DNA of 64,000 bases from Parvularcula sp. IMCC14364 (GTDB lineage Bacteria; Pseudomonadota; Alphaproteobacteria; Caulobacterales; Parvularculaceae), in the NCBI RefSeq assembly GCF_030758415.1, contig NZ_CP132334.1, positions 3,297,118-3,361,117 of the forward strand. Direction: 5' to 3'. A program made the translations under genes and the position numbers. The number at the start of each line of letters is the position of its first letter. The first letter of the stretch is position 1. The notes beneath the pieces are model-generated. The model did no database searches. It had not been told where the DNA came from and was given only the letters and a program-made list of their open reading frames with translations. Positions 17,416 to 26,784 of the stretch are shown here, in pieces.

Positions 17416-18666
17416 ATGAGCGAAAACAGTAACGACTACGCGCCTTTGAAAATTCACGTGCCGGAGCCACCGTTCCGGCCAGGAGATGCACCCGATTTCT
17501 CCAATTTCGACGTGCCAGTTGCTGGCGCCACCCCGCGTCCGCCCATTGATGCATCCCGCGATGAACTGGAGCCATATTCCGAACAGATCATCAGGGTGCT
17601 GGATGACGATGGCAAGGCGCAGGGCGAGTGGGCGCCCGATCTGAGTGACGAAGAAATAGATGCTGGTATGCGCGCCATGATGCGCACCCGCGCGTTCGAT
17701 GAGCGCATGATGAAGGCGCAGCGCCAGGGCAAGACCAGCTTCTACATGCAGTGCACCGGCGAAGAGGCGATCGCGACAGCGCAGCAGCGTGCCTTGCGGG
17801 ATGGTGACATGCATTTTCCGACCTACCGCCAGCAGGGGCTCTTGTTTGCGCAGGACTGGGCGGTTTCCAAAATGATGAACCAGATTTTTTCCAATATCGA
17901 GGATGATCTGGAGGGCCTGCAGTTGCCGGTGCTTTATTCATTCCGAGATGCAGGGTTTTTCACGGTGTCCGGCAATCTGGCGACACAATATATACAGGCC
18001 GTTGGCTGGGCCATGGCGTCCGCCATTGCGGGCGACACAAAAATCGCCTCCGCCTGGATTGGTGATGGGGCAACGGCGGAGGGTGACTTTCACGCCGGAC
18101 TGAACTTCGCCTCTGTCTATAAAGCGCCATGCATTCTCAATGTTGTCGATAACCGTTGGGCAATCTCGACCTATCATGACATTGCCCGCTCCGGCATGAG
18201 CACCTTTGCCGAGCGTGCCTATGGCTATGGCCTTGCCGCCTTGCGGGTAGACGGGAATGATTGGCTGGCAGGCTACGCTGCTTCTGCCTGGGCGGCAGAG
18301 CGGGCCAGACGCGGTCATGGTGCAACACTGATTGAGTGGGTGACCTATCGCGCCGGTGCCCATTCGACTTCTGATGACCCGACCAAATACCGCCCCAAGG
18401 AAGAAGCGACGATCTGGCCACTGGGCGATCCGATCGAACGCCTGAAACAGCACCTCATCGTCAAGGGTCTGTGGTCGGAAGAGCGCCATACGCAGGCTGA
18501 AGCACAATATGCGGATGAAATGCGGGAAGAGATGGAAAAGGCTGAGGCTAACGGCACGCTGCATGAATATGACCGTCCGCGTCCAAGTCCCAAGGCTATG
18601 TTTGAATATGTCTATGCTGACATGCCGGAGCATTTGCGCCGACAGCGTCAGGAAATGGGAGTCTGA
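17416..18666 (+). CDS. bkdA1: Branched-chain 2-oxoacid dehydrogenase E1 alpha subunit
   Basis: A 416-residue protein starting at ATG 17416 (MSENSNDYAPLKIHVPEPP), close to the ~410 residues usual for bacterial BkdA1. The thiamine-diphosphate motif is complete (GDGATAEGDFHAGLNFA to NVVDNRWAIS). The loop AHSTSDDPTKYR matches the conserved active-site phosphorylation loop of E1 alpha. With E1 beta it decarboxylates 2-oxoisovalerate, 3-methyl-2-oxovalerate and 4-methyl-2-oxopentanoate and transfers the acyl group to the E2 lipoyl arm. It is the first gene of the plus-strand operon; E1 beta follows after 3 bp. Confidence 0.95.
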   Translation: MSENSNDYAPLKIHVPEPPFRPGDAPDFSNFDVPVAGATPRPPIDASRDELEPYSEQIIRVLDDDGKAQGEWAPDLSDEEIDAGMRAMMRTRAFDERMMKAQRQGKTSFYMQCTGEEAIATAQQRALRDGDMHFPTYRQQGLLFAQDWAVSKMMNQIFSNIEDDLEGLQLPVLYSFRDAGFFTVSGNLATQYIQAVGWAMASAIAGDTKIASAWIGDGATAEGDFHAGLNFASVYKAPCILNVVDNRWAISTYHDIARSGMSTFAERAYGYGLAALRVDGNDWLAGYAASAWAAERARRGHGATLIEWVTYRAGAHSTSDDPTKYRPKEEATIWPLGDPIERLKQHLIVKGLWSEERHTQAEAQYADEMREEMEKAEANGTLHEYDRPRPSPKAMFEYVYADMPEHLRRQRQEMGV

Positions 18667-18669
18667 GCC

Positions 18670-19707
18670 ATGTTCGATGAAAAGGCGACTCTCACACCCA
18701 TGAACATGATCGAAGCGATCCGCGACGCCCATGATGTGATGATGGCGCGCGATGAAAAAGTCGTCGTCTTTGGTGAGGATGTGGGTTATTTCGGCGGCGT
18801 TTTTCGCTGCACAGCTGGCCTGCAGGAAAAATACGGCCGCAGCCGGGTGTTTGATGCACCAATATCAGAAAACGGCATTGTCGGTGCAGCCATTGGCATG
18901 GCTGCTTATGGCCTGCGACCCTGTGTCGAGGTGCAGTTCGCGGATTATGTCTATCCTGCGTATGACCAGATCACCCAGGAAGCAGCGCGATTGCGGTTCC
19001 GCTCTAAAGGTCAGTTCACCTGTCCCCTGACGATCCGTATGCCAACAGGCGGCGGTATCTTTGGCGGCATGACTCACAGCCAGAGTCCCGAAGCGTTGTT
19101 CACCCATGTGACTGGCCTCAAAACGGTTATCCCGGCAACACCATATGATGCCAAGGGCCTTCTGATTTCGGCCATTGAAGACGAAGATCCGGTGATCTTT
19201 CTGGAGCCGAAGCGGCTTTATAACGGGCCATTTGATGGCCATCATGACCGCCCGGTAACGCCGTGGTCCAAGCATGAAGCAGGCAAGGTGCCAGAAGGGT
19301 ATTACAATATTCCACTCGGCAAGGCCGCAACTATCCGTGAGGGGAGCGATGTGACAATCCTTGCCTACGGCACGATGGTCTTTGTGGCAGAAGCTGCCGT
19401 TGCAGAAACGGGCATTGATGCGGAAATTATTGATCTGCGCAGTCTGTTGCCGCTTGATCTCGACGCAATACAGAAGTCCGTTGAGAAAACCGGGCGCTGT
19501 GTCGTGCTTCACGAAGCAACCCGTACATCGGGCTTTGGGGCAGAATTGATGTCACTGGTGCAGGAAACGTGTTTTTACCACCTTGAGGCGCCGGTTGTGC
19601 GCGTCACGGGGTGGGACACACCGTATCCACATGCACAAGAATGGGACTATTTCCCCGGCCCGAAACGTGTCAGCGAAGCGCTGAATAAAGTGATGGAGGC
19701 TGCGTAA
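18670..19707 (+). CDS. bkdA2: Branched-chain 2-oxoacid dehydrogenase E1 beta subunit
   Basis: A 345-residue transketolase-like protein. Family motifs include VVFGEDVGYFGGVFR, DAPISENGIVGAAIGMAAYG, VEVQFADYVYPAYDQI and RMPTGGGIFGG. A C-terminal VTGWDTPYPHAQEWDYFP matches the substrate-channel region of branched-chain E1 beta. It pairs with the upstream E1 alpha (3-bp gap). Its stop overlaps the E2 start codon (TAATG), so the two are translationally coupled. Confidence 0.95.
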   Translation: MFDEKATLTPMNMIEAIRDAHDVMMARDEKVVVFGEDVGYFGGVFRCTAGLQEKYGRSRVFDAPISENGIVGAAIGMAAYGLRPCVEVQFADYVYPAYDQITQEAARLRFRSKGQFTCPLTIRMPTGGGIFGGMTHSQSPEALFTHVTGLKTVIPATPYDAKGLLISAIEDEDPVIFLEPKRLYNGPFDGHHDRPVTPWSKHEAGKVPEGYYNIPLGKAATIREGSDVTILAYGTMVFVAEAAVAETGIDAEIIDLRSLLPLDLDAIQKSVEKTGRCVVLHEATRTSGFGAELMSLVQETCFYHLEAPVVRVTGWDTPYPHAQEWDYFPGPKRVSEALNKVMEAA

Positions 19708-21032
19708 TGGGCATTCACGTTATCAAACTGCCGGATGTCGGCGAAGGCGTGGCTGAGGCGGAATTTGTTGAATTGCACGTCAAGCCGGGCGATGTGGTGA
19801 ACACGGATGACACGCTTGCTGACGTCATGACGGACAAGGCGACCGTGGAGATTCCCGCCCCTGTTTCTGGCACGGTGACCTGGGTTGGCCCGCAAGTGGG
19901 TGAAGTTGTGGCCGTTGGGTCAGAAGTTATCAAACTGGAGGTCGCCGGCGCCGGAAATGTGCGCGATGGTGGCAATACGGCGGCTGCCCCTGCGCCAAAG
20001 CCTGCACCTGAGGCGAAGGCTCCGGCACCGGAGAAAACGGCGAAAGAGACTGCGCCAGAGGCGGAAAAAAAATCTGCCCCGGCTGCACCTGCGGTAAAAT
20101 CGTCCGCATCCTCCATACCCGCACGCAAGGCTGGTGCGGCACGGCGTGCAGGTGAAAAGCCGCTTGCGTCACCGGCGGTGCGCAAACGTGCCTATGACAA
20201 TGGTGTGGATCTGCAATATGTACACGGCTCCGGACCAGCCGGTCGTATCAGCCATGAAGATCTTGATGCTTTCATCTCCGGAAAGTCGCCTGCTGTCGCT
20301 CGCGGCGGTAGTGGTTATGCGCCAAATATGGAGACTGAAGAGATCAAGGTCATCGGCCTGCGCCGCAAGATTGCGGAGAAAATGCAGGATTCAAAGCGCC
20401 GCATTCCGCATGCATCCTATGTTGATGAAATTGACATGACGGCGCTGGAAGAATTGCGCCAGCACATGAACGCGAGTCGCAGGGAAGGCCAGCCAAAGTT
20501 GACAGTGCTGCCTTTCCTGATGCGGGCGATCGTCGTGTCGGTGCGGGACTTTCCGCAGATCAATGCACGATTTGATGACGAGAATAATGTGATCCAACGT
20601 TATGGCGCAGCGCATATCGGTGTTGCAACTCAGACTGACACCGGCCTGATAGTGCCAGTAGTGCGTCATGCAGAAGCCAATGACATCTGGACAAATGCAG
20701 ACGAAATAAAGCGCTTGGCAGATGCGGCGCGCGACGGCACGGCAAAGCGGGAAGAGCTTTCCGGCTCAACAATAACAATTTCGTCCCTTGGGGCGATCGG
20801 CGGTGTCGCGTCAACGCCGGTGATCAATCACCCGGAAGTGGCGATCATCGGTGTGAACAAGATGGTCACGCGGCCAGTCTATAATGATCAGGGCCAGGTC
20901 GTCCCGCGCAAACTGATGAACCTGTCTTCTTCATTCGACCATCGCGTTGTGGATGGCTGGGACATGGCGCAGTTCATTCAGACGATTAAAGGCTTGCTCG
21001 AATTTCCAGCCACGATGTTTATAGACAGCTGA
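19707..21032 (+). CDS. bkdB: Branched-chain 2-oxoacid dehydrogenase E2 (dihydrolipoyl acyltransferase)
   Basis: A 441-residue E2 with three modules. An N-terminal lipoyl domain carries the lipoylated Lys in VMTDKATVEIPAP, near residue 43. An Ala/Pro/Lys/Glu-rich flexible linker (about 85-145) leads to a peripheral subunit-binding domain (ASPAVRKRAYDNGVDLQYV, around 155-190). The C-terminal catalytic acyltransferase domain has the active-site His in SSSFDHRVVDGWDMAQFI. Only one lipoyl domain is present. It passes the acyl group from E1 to CoA and forms the core of the complex. The start codon overlaps the bkdA2 stop by one base. Confidence 0.95.
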   Translation: MGIHVIKLPDVGEGVAEAEFVELHVKPGDVVNTDDTLADVMTDKATVEIPAPVSGTVTWVGPQVGEVVAVGSEVIKLEVAGAGNVRDGGNTAAAPAPKPAPEAKAPAPEKTAKETAPEAEKKSAPAAPAVKSSASSIPARKAGAARRAGEKPLASPAVRKRAYDNGVDLQYVHGSGPAGRISHEDLDAFISGKSPAVARGGSGYAPNMETEEIKVIGLRRKIAEKMQDSKRRIPHASYVDEIDMTALEELRQHMNASRREGQPKLTVLPFLMRAIVVSVRDFPQINARFDDENNVIQRYGAAHIGVATQTDTGLIVPVVRHAEANDIWTNADEIKRLADAARDGTAKREELSGSTITISSLGAIGGVASTPVINHPEVAIIGVNKMVTRPVYNDQGQVVPRKLMNLSSSFDHRVVDGWDMAQFIQTIKGLLEFPATMFIDS

Positions 21033-21045
21033 CAAGGAATAATCA

Positions 21046-22437
21046 GTGAACGATATTACCTGTAAAGTTCTGGTGCTGGGCGGCGGGCCCGGCGGTTACG
21101 TGGCGGGCATTCGTGCCGGTCAGCTTGGTCTGGATACGGTGCTGGTTGAAGGCCAGAAGCTGGGGGGCTGCTGCCTCAATGTTGGCTGCATTCCGTCCAA
21201 GGCTTTTATCCATGCTGCGAATGAGGTTGCCAAGGTCAACCACTTCGCCAATGGCTCGACAATCGGCATCAGTGTACAGAAGCCCGAATTTGACCTGTCA
21301 AAAACGGTGTCATGGAAAGACGGTATTGTCGCACGCTTGAACAGCGGCGTTGGCGGTCTTTTGAAGAAACATAAAGTAAAAGTTGTCCAAGGCTGGGGCG
21401 AGATGCAGGACGGCAAGACTTGCCGGGTCAGGACAGATGACGGTGAGGTCATGATCCGGGCAGAGCATGTCATTCTGGCGACCGGTTCATTCTCAACAGC
21501 GCTGCCAAATCTGCCATTCGGGGACAAGATCATTTCCTCATCAGATATTCTTGCACTGCAGGATGTGCCAGCAAAGCTGGCTGTAATTGGCGGTGGCTAT
21601 ATTGGCCTGGAGCTGGGGATTGCGCTGCGCAAAATGGGCAGTGAGGTGACCGTTATTGAGGCGACGCCTTCCATCCTGCCACAATATGACAGCTCCCTGA
21701 CGAAGCCGGTCATGCAGCGCATGAAAGAGCTGGGTATCAAGGTGTTGCTCAATACCAAAGCTGACGGTCTTGAGGACAGCGGCGCGTTAAGGGTCAAGGA
21801 CTCTGAAGATCAGGCACACAAGATTGATGCTGATAGGATTCTGGTGACCGTTGGCCGTTCCCCGCGCACCGATGGCTGGGGTCTTGGGAATATGATGCTT
21901 GATATGGATGGCGGCTTTATCAAAATTGATGATCAGTGCGCCACATCCATGAAAAATGTCTGGGCCATCGGCGATGTAACCGGCGAGCCTATGCTCGCCC
22001 ATCGCGGCATGGCGCAGGGCGAGATGGTCGCGGAAATTATTGCTGGCGAAAAGCGCCGCTGGGACAAGCGCGCGATACCAGCGGTCTGCTTTACAGACCC
22101 GGAGCTTGTCAGTGTCGGCCTTTCCGAGGCGCAGGCAAAAGATCAGGGCTATGATGTCATGAAAGCGGAATTCCCGTTCATGGCCAATGGGCGCGCCATG
22201 ACCATGGAAGATGAAAGCGGCTTTGTGCGGATCATTGCCCGCAAGGATAATCATCTGATACTCGGGATTGAAGCGGTGGGCGCGGAAGTGTCAGAGCTGT
22301 CCGGCGAGTTTGCACTGGCACTCGAAATGGGGGCAACGCTGGAAGATATTGCCGGCACAATCCATGCCCATCCGACCAAAAGCGAGGCTGTGCTGGAGTC
22401 CAGCTTGCGCAATCTTGGTCATGCCCTTCATATCTGA
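21046..22437 (+). CDS. lpdV: Dihydrolipoyl dehydrogenase (E3) of the Bkd complex
   Basis: A 463-residue flavoprotein starting with GTG at 21046, preceded by AAGGAA. The FAD motif [17 protein letters not shown], the redox-active disulfide ([15 protein letters not shown]), the NAD-binding motif [12 protein letters not shown] and the C-terminal catalytic His-Glu pair ([13 protein letters not shown]) are all intact. It re-oxidises the E2 dihydrolipoyl arm and reduces NAD+. It is the last gene of the four-gene bkd operon, 13 bp after bkdB, and a dedicated E3 in this place is typical of the cluster. It could also serve other 2-oxoacid dehydrogenases. Confidence 0.94.
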   Translation: MNDITCKVLVLGGGPGGYVAGIRAGQLGLDTVLVEGQKLGGCCLNVGCIPSKAFIHAANEVAKVNHFANGSTIGISVQKPEFDLSKTVSWKDGIVARLNSGVGGLLKKHKVKVVQGWGEMQDGKTCRVRTDDGEVMIRAEHVILATGSFSTALPNLPFGDKIISSSDILALQDVPAKLAVIGGGYIGLELGIALRKMGSEVTVIEATPSILPQYDSSLTKPVMQRMKELGIKVLLNTKADGLEDSGALRVKDSEDQAHKIDADRILVTVGRSPRTDGWGLGNMMLDMDGGFIKIDDQCATSMKNVWAIGDVTGEPMLAHRGMAQGEMVAEIIAGEKRRWDKRAIPAVCFTDPELVSVGLSEAQAKDQGYDVMKAEFPFMANGRAMTMEDESGFVRIIARKDNHLILGIEAVGAEVSELSGEFALALEMGATLEDIAGTIHAHPTKSEAVLESSLRNLGHALHI

Positions 22438-22439
22438 GA

Positions 22440-22826
22440 TCAGAAAATCTGTTCTTTCTCAGCACCCCGCTGGCTGACCCAGATGGCACAGCCACAAAAA
22501 TAAAGTGCGCCTGCCACCAGAACCACGCTCAGGGCCCAGCTTTCCGGTAGCAGGTAAATATCGCGGGCCCAGCCATGCTCAATGTGGCGTAATTCACGCG
22601 CCCAGCTCTGCAGGATGCACTCACGGCCATTTGCAATCCGCCCGAGACATACAAGCGGTGGAAAGGCGAGCGCCAGATAAAGCCATAACGAGCGCTCTGC
22701 ACGGATGGCCTTCCAGGCAATATACGGCCCCGCCACAAGTGCAAAAGCGACGATCAGCGTGTGCATACCCATCAGCCCATGCAACAGGACGGGCTCTGGC
22801 AAAAAAGTTTTCAGCCACTCCAACAT
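22440..22826 (-). CDS. Small integral membrane protein, unknown function
   Basis: A 128-residue protein with three or four hydrophobic segments (about residues 15-38, 45-65 and 95-117). A central soluble loop is rich in Arg, Glu and Trp and has a Cys (NGRECILQSWARELR). The overall pattern is reminiscent of the small DUF2784-like membrane proteins (a Cys followed by a Leu/Arg-rich segment between helices), but the match is too weak to name. Its stop lies 2 bp from the lpdV stop, in convergent orientation. Nothing in the context points to a function. Confidence 0.65.
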   Translation of the reverse strand: MLEWLKTFLPEPVLLHGLMGMHTLIVAFALVAGPYIAWKAIRAERSLWLYLALAFPPLVCLGRIANGRECILQSWARELRHIEHGWARDIYLLPESWALSVVLVAGALYFCGCAIWVSQRGAEKEQIF

Positions 22827-22981
22827 GTTGAAATCATAGCGATTTATGAGACGTGCCGGAATGGGGCTGGTTGTTTTGATTAATGCGCGTTCCTATGTTA
22901 AGATGTGTTAATAATAGGGCGTCAGTTTTGTTGCGTGTCTTGCTGCTGTCCGCGCAACTGCACATAGCTGGAGACAATCAA

Positions 22982-23572
22982 ATGTCCCGAACGGGCTCTT
23001 CTTTCCGCGCCATCATCGTGCTGCCTGCAGCGGCTTTGGTCACCCTCGGCATCTTCTTCGCCATGAGTGGTCTGATCCGCAGCGAGGCGATCCTGGATAC
23101 CAGTGAGCGTCCCGCCGTACCGGATATCTTCATGAGTGAACGGACGCCGCCCCCTCTGAATGCAGGTGATTTGACGACAGATAATATCGTGCCACCCCCA
23201 CCGGTAGAGCCGGGGATAGAGCGCTCCGCTGTGGACGGGCCAGACTTTACCCCTGGCCCGGCGCCGGCCCCAACCGGGCCGGACCAGGTCTTCACACAGA
23301 TGCCAAGCCTGAATTCAGCAATTCTGCAGTTCCAGCCAACCTATCCTGCAAGCTGCCAGAACCGGGGCACAGAAGGGTATGCCATTGTTGTTTTTGACGT
23401 GACCGCCAATGGTGATGTGGTCAATGCCCGGGTGGCAGACTCCAGCCATGCCTGTTTCGAGCGGGCGGCTCTGGATGCCATTCGCAAATGGAAATTCAGT
23501 CCAACGCCGCGCCAAAGCGGGATTGTCAGTCGGGGATTGCGCAAATCTTTCGTCTTCCGGCTCTCACAGTAA
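22982..23572 (+). CDS. TonB-like energy transducer with C-terminal TonB domain
   Basis: A 196-residue protein starting at ATG 22982, with GGAGA upstream; a reading from 22883 would add a second hydrophobic stretch without support. It has one N-terminal membrane anchor (about 8-30, IIVLPAAALVTLGIFFAMSG), a proline-rich periplasmic spacer (TPPPLNAGD, VPPPPVEPG, PGPAPAPTGP) and a C-terminal TonB domain (YPASCQNRGTEGYAIVVFDV to ALDAIRKWKFSP). Such proteins pass energy from ExbBD to outer-membrane TonB-dependent receptors. No exbB/exbD is adjacent. Two Cys in the TonB domain may form a disulfide. The nearest receptor gene is at 32.4 kb. Confidence 0.85.
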   Translation: MSRTGSSFRAIIVLPAAALVTLGIFFAMSGLIRSEAILDTSERPAVPDIFMSERTPPPLNAGDLTTDNIVPPPPVEPGIERSAVDGPDFTPGPAPAPTGPDQVFTQMPSLNSAILQFQPTYPASCQNRGTEGYAIVVFDVTANGDVVNARVADSSHACFERAALDAIRKWKFSPTPRQSGIVSRGLRKSFVFRLSQ

Positions 23573-23593
23573 CTCTTTGCAGCGTAAAAATTT

Positions 23594-23872
23594 ATGAGCC
23601 GCTATATTATCAGTCTGTGTCTCGTTCTCCTGCTTGCAGGATTTATATTTCTTTTGAGCAGTCTTGGTGTAGGGCAGCCGACCAATACGGCGACAACGCC
23701 GAGTGATACGCTGGCTGTGGAACTACTGGATCAGCTTGAGCCGGACGGGAGTTTTGCAGAAAAACCTCTGGCGAGAGATGGAACAGAAGCGTTACCGACA
23801 CCCTCACCGCACAAGCCGAGTGTGCCGAAGGCCGTGCCGGGCGAGCCGCCGGTTGAACCGGACCTGCCATGA
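23594..23872 (+). CDS. Small membrane-anchored Pro-rich protein, unknown
   Basis: A 92-residue frame with a hydrophobic N-terminal anchor (residues 4-23, YIISLCLVLLLAGFIFLLSS) and an acidic/proline-rich periplasmic tail (PTPSPHKPSVPKAVPGEPPV). It begins 21 bp after the TonB-like gene and has the same overall plan (anchor plus Pro-rich segment) without the TonB domain. It could be an accessory of that protein. No family is recognised. Confidence 0.55.
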   Translation: MSRYIISLCLVLLLAGFIFLLSSLGVGQPTNTATTPSDTLAVELLDQLEPDGSFAEKPLARDGTEALPTPSPHKPSVPKAVPGEPPVEPDLP

Positions 23873-23974
23873 TCTGAGTCCAACCGGATAAATGCGCGGC
23901 TTTTTCCACTAATATCCAGAATGCGCTTCCGTCTTTTTGCGAACACCCCTTATCTTGTGTACGTTTAGGTTTTG

Positions 23975-24007
23975 TTAACCAAATGTTGATGATTCCACCG
24001 TCGACTC
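23975..24007 (+). promoter_or_regulatory. CtrA-like box and two GANTC sites upstream of divL
   Basis: TTAA (23975-23978), seven bases, TTGA (23986-23989) matches the CtrA consensus TTAA-N7-TTAA with one mismatch and starts as TTAACC, the preferred half-site. Two GANTC sequences (CcrM methylation sites) follow at 23991-23995 and 24003-24007, all within 45 bp of the divL start. Recognised by eye; not tested against background frequency. Confidence 0.45.
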
Positions 24008-24017
24008 CGGGACAGGC

Positions 24018-26690
24018 ATGGGCAAGCGCAGAAGAGAGAGAGACCGGCACAAGAGGCTGTGGCGCACTGGCGTTACGGCGTTGGCTGGACTTTTGCCTGT
24101 TTCCGCTCTGGCGCAGGAAACTGAAACCTCACCAGCAGCGTTGAGCTCAAACCTCGATCCAATTCATATCATTATGGGCGGCGCAGTGATGCTGGCTGTC
24201 GGCGCGATGACATATGCGCTGCGTGTGTCCAAGCTATCACAGAATGCTCACCTTAATCTGTCCCGCCAACTGGCGGATATGGAAGCGAAACTGGACAAGT
24301 CAGAATCCGTTCTGGCAGCGCATCCCGGCTTGGTGCTTGTCTGGCATGACTCTTACGAGGATATTGAAAAAGGCTGGGGGCATCCACGCGTGCTGGGTGG
24401 TCCGGCGGCACTCGCGTCGATCCTGACCTTTGCTGATGATGCAGCCGTTGCGCTGGCCAATCCGGCGGCAGCACTACTGAACAAGCTGGGCGAGCTGCCA
24501 CTTGAAGAAGAAGTCGCGCCAGAGGATGTCCGCAAGCTGAAGGACCGTGTGAAGGAACTGCGCTCGCATGGCGTTGCCTTCTCGGGATCGGTTGTCACCG
24601 ATGAAGGCCGTTCTATTGAAGTAGATGGCCGCGTTGCGGGGGACCAGGTGACGTTATGGCTGACAGACCCTGCCGTGCGCCTTGCGGAAGATGGTGGCAT
24701 GATTGGCAAGGCGCGGGATCGCGCGGCTGACCTGCATGGGGCGCTCAACCATCTGGATCGCTTGCCAATGGCAAGCTGGCGGCGCGGGCCGGATCTGAGA
24801 CTGGAATGGGTAAACAGCGCTTACGTCAGTATGGTTGAGGCGATCAATCTGGAAGAGGTGCTTGAAAATCAGATTGAAATTGACGGCGCATTCAAGAAAC
24901 TCGCCGAGCGCGCGCGGGAGGAATTTTCCAGGTCGACAGGCCGTAAGGTAGTTGATGACCTTGTCGTTGTGAATGTGCGTGGTATGCGCCGTGTGCTGCG
25001 TATTATGGAGCAACCGATGCATGGGGCCGGTGAAGCCTGCCTTGGCGGCATCGCGATTGATATTACTAAGCTGGACAAGGCGCAGGAAGACCTCAAACGC
25101 CATCAGAATGCCTATCGCAAGACACTGAACCAGATGCCATCTGCTGTGGCTGTTTTCAGTTCTGCCCAGCAGCTGGATTACTACAATCAGGCATTCCTTG
25201 AACTATGGAAGCTGGACGATGCTGACTTGCGTACCCGGCCATATCATGGCGAGTTGCTTGACAAGCTACATCAGAAAAGCCGTTTGCCGGCCTGGGCCGA
25301 CTACAATAAATGGAAAGAAGATCAGCTTACACTGTATACAGAAGGGCAGCTTGATGACTGGTCAATGGACAATGCAACGCCGGATGAAATCTGGAGCCTG
25401 CCAAACGGGAAGACCCTGCGTGTAGCACGCCAGCGGCACCCTTTAGGCGGTGTTGTAGTAGTCTTTGAGGATATAACAGAAAATCTGCGACTCGAGACGG
25501 AGTTCAACACGCAAATCAGTGTGCAGAGGGCAACGCTGAATAACCTTGAAGAAGGCGTGGCTGTTTTTGCGTCTGACGGGAAGCTGCGCCTCTATAACAG
25601 TGCTTTCCTGCGCATGTGGCAATTCGACCCGGCAAAACTGGCTGAGCTGCCTGACTTTGTGCATCTTGCAAAACAGTTCAACCGTCTATCCACGGGTGAT
25701 TCTGCGGCGTGGAAAACGTTGAAGGCAAGGGTCACGTCTTTTGCACCTGAAGATCGGACGCCGATTGAAAAGGCTGAAGTGGTGCTGAAAGATGGAAGGT
25801 CATTTGCATATGGGACTGCACCATTGCCGGACGGTGCAACTCTGCTTACTTTTCTTGATGTGACCGATAGCCGCGAGCGGGAAAAAGAGCTCCAGGAACG
25901 CAATGAGTGGCTTGAAACCGCAGACCGCATCAAGTCCAAGTTTGTCAATCATATCTCGTATAATCTGCGCAATCCGTTGAATACGATCATTGGGTTTGCC
26001 GAGATGCTTGAGACGGAAATGTTTGGTACGCTGAATGATCGGCAGAAGGACTATGCTGCCAGCATTCTCAGCGCATCAAACCATTTGCTTGATCTTATCA
26101 ACGACATTATTGATCTGGCGGCCATTGATGCTGGGAAACTTGACCTTGAGTTGAAAGAAATTGACGTCAAGAAAACGCTTGAAAATGCTGCCACCTATGC
26201 TGCGCTGAAAGCAGAAGATTCCGCCGTTACACTCAATGTGGAAGTGGCGGATGATATTGGTGCCATGGTTGCTGATGAGAAGCGCATAAAACAGGCGCTG
26301 TTCAATCTGCTCGCGAATGCTTTCTCCTTCACTGACGAGGGAGGCTGTGTCACCCTTGCTGCCGAGCGTGATGGCAATACGATCCGTATATCTGTCAACG
26401 ATACCGGTAGGGGCGTGTCACCTGAAGATCAGGAAAAAGCCTTTGACCGTTTCGAAAGCCGTGGTCCCGGATCAGGGGCGGGCCTTGGTTTGTCTCTTGT
26501 TAAAAGCTTTATTGAACTTCACGGCGGCTGGGTCAGGCTTTCTTCCTCAGAAGGAACCGGCACACAGATCAGCTGCCACCTGCCAGCCAATGGCCCGGCC
26601 ACGCGCATCTCGCCAGAAGATGAAGCTGAGATTGCCAAGACTGACAGTTCTGAAAGTGATGATGAAACCATCATCGTTGCGGCGGAGTAA
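24018..26690 (+). CDS. divL: DivL-type PAS sensor pseudo-histidine kinase (Tyr at phospho-acceptor)
   Basis: An 890-residue protein. The N-terminus has two hydrophobic segments (about 15-32 and 50-69), then a long cytoplasmic region with PAS-like modules (about 240-360, 360-490 and 495-630), a dimerisation/phospho-acceptor helix and an ATPase domain. The H-box reads FVNHISYNLRNPLNTIIGF: where ordinary kinases have Ser-His-Glu-Leu-Arg there is Ser-Tyr-Asn-Leu-Arg, with Tyr648 in place of His. The ATPase boxes are intact (N-box QALFNLLANAFSF, G1 DTGRGVSPED, G2 GAGLGLSLVKSF). In Caulobacter, DivL has the same Tyr substitution; it reads the phosphorylation state of DivK and controls CckA and so CtrA. 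The protein is longer than Caulobacter DivL (769). The acidic C-terminal tail is unusual. Confidence 0.88.
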   Translation: MGKRRRERDRHKRLWRTGVTALAGLLPVSALAQETETSPAALSSNLDPIHIIMGGAVMLAVGAMTYALRVSKLSQNAHLNLSRQLADMEAKLDKSESVLAAHPGLVLVWHDSYEDIEKGWGHPRVLGGPAALASILTFADDAAVALANPAAALLNKLGELPLEEEVAPEDVRKLKDRVKELRSHGVAFSGSVVTDEGRSIEVDGRVAGDQVTLWLTDPAVRLAEDGGMIGKARDRAADLHGALNHLDRLPMASWRRGPDLRLEWVNSAYVSMVEAINLEEVLENQIEIDGAFKKLAERAREEFSRSTGRKVVDDLVVVNVRGMRRVLRIMEQPMHGAGEACLGGIAIDITKLDKAQEDLKRHQNAYRKTLNQMPSAVAVFSSAQQLDYYNQAFLELWKLDDADLRTRPYHGELLDKLHQKSRLPAWADYNKWKEDQLTLYTEGQLDDWSMDNATPDEIWSLPNGKTLRVARQRHPLGGVVVVFEDITENLRLETEFNTQISVQRATLNNLEEGVAVFASDGKLRLYNSAFLRMWQFDPAKLAELPDFVHLAKQFNRLSTGDSAAWKTLKARVTSFAPEDRTPIEKAEVVLKDGRSFAYGTAPLPDGATLLTFLDVTDSREREKELQERNEWLETADRIKSKFVNHISYNLRNPLNTIIGFAEMLETEMFGTLNDRQKDYAASILSASNHLLDLINDIIDLAAIDAGKLDLELKEIDVKKTLENAATYAALKAEDSAVTLNVEVADDIGAMVADEKRIKQALFNLLANAFSFTDEGGCVTLAAERDGNTIRISVNDTGRGVSPEDQEKAFDRFESRGPGSGAGLGLSLVKSFIELHGGWVRLSSSEGTGTQISCHLPANGPATRISPEDEAEIAKTDSSESDDETIIVAAE

Positions 26691-26784
26691 GTCGTCTTTG
26701 CCATGCACTTGCCTGTACGCTTGTTAAGGCAGTTTTCGCGCGCGACCTCTCGCTTTGCCGATTTTGTCCGATTATGATGAACTC

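Noticed and set aside
22898-22911. TTAA-N6-TTAA upstream of the TonB-like gene as a CtrA site
   Set aside because: Spacing is 6, whereas CtrA needs 7; AT-rich tetramers at this distance occur easily.
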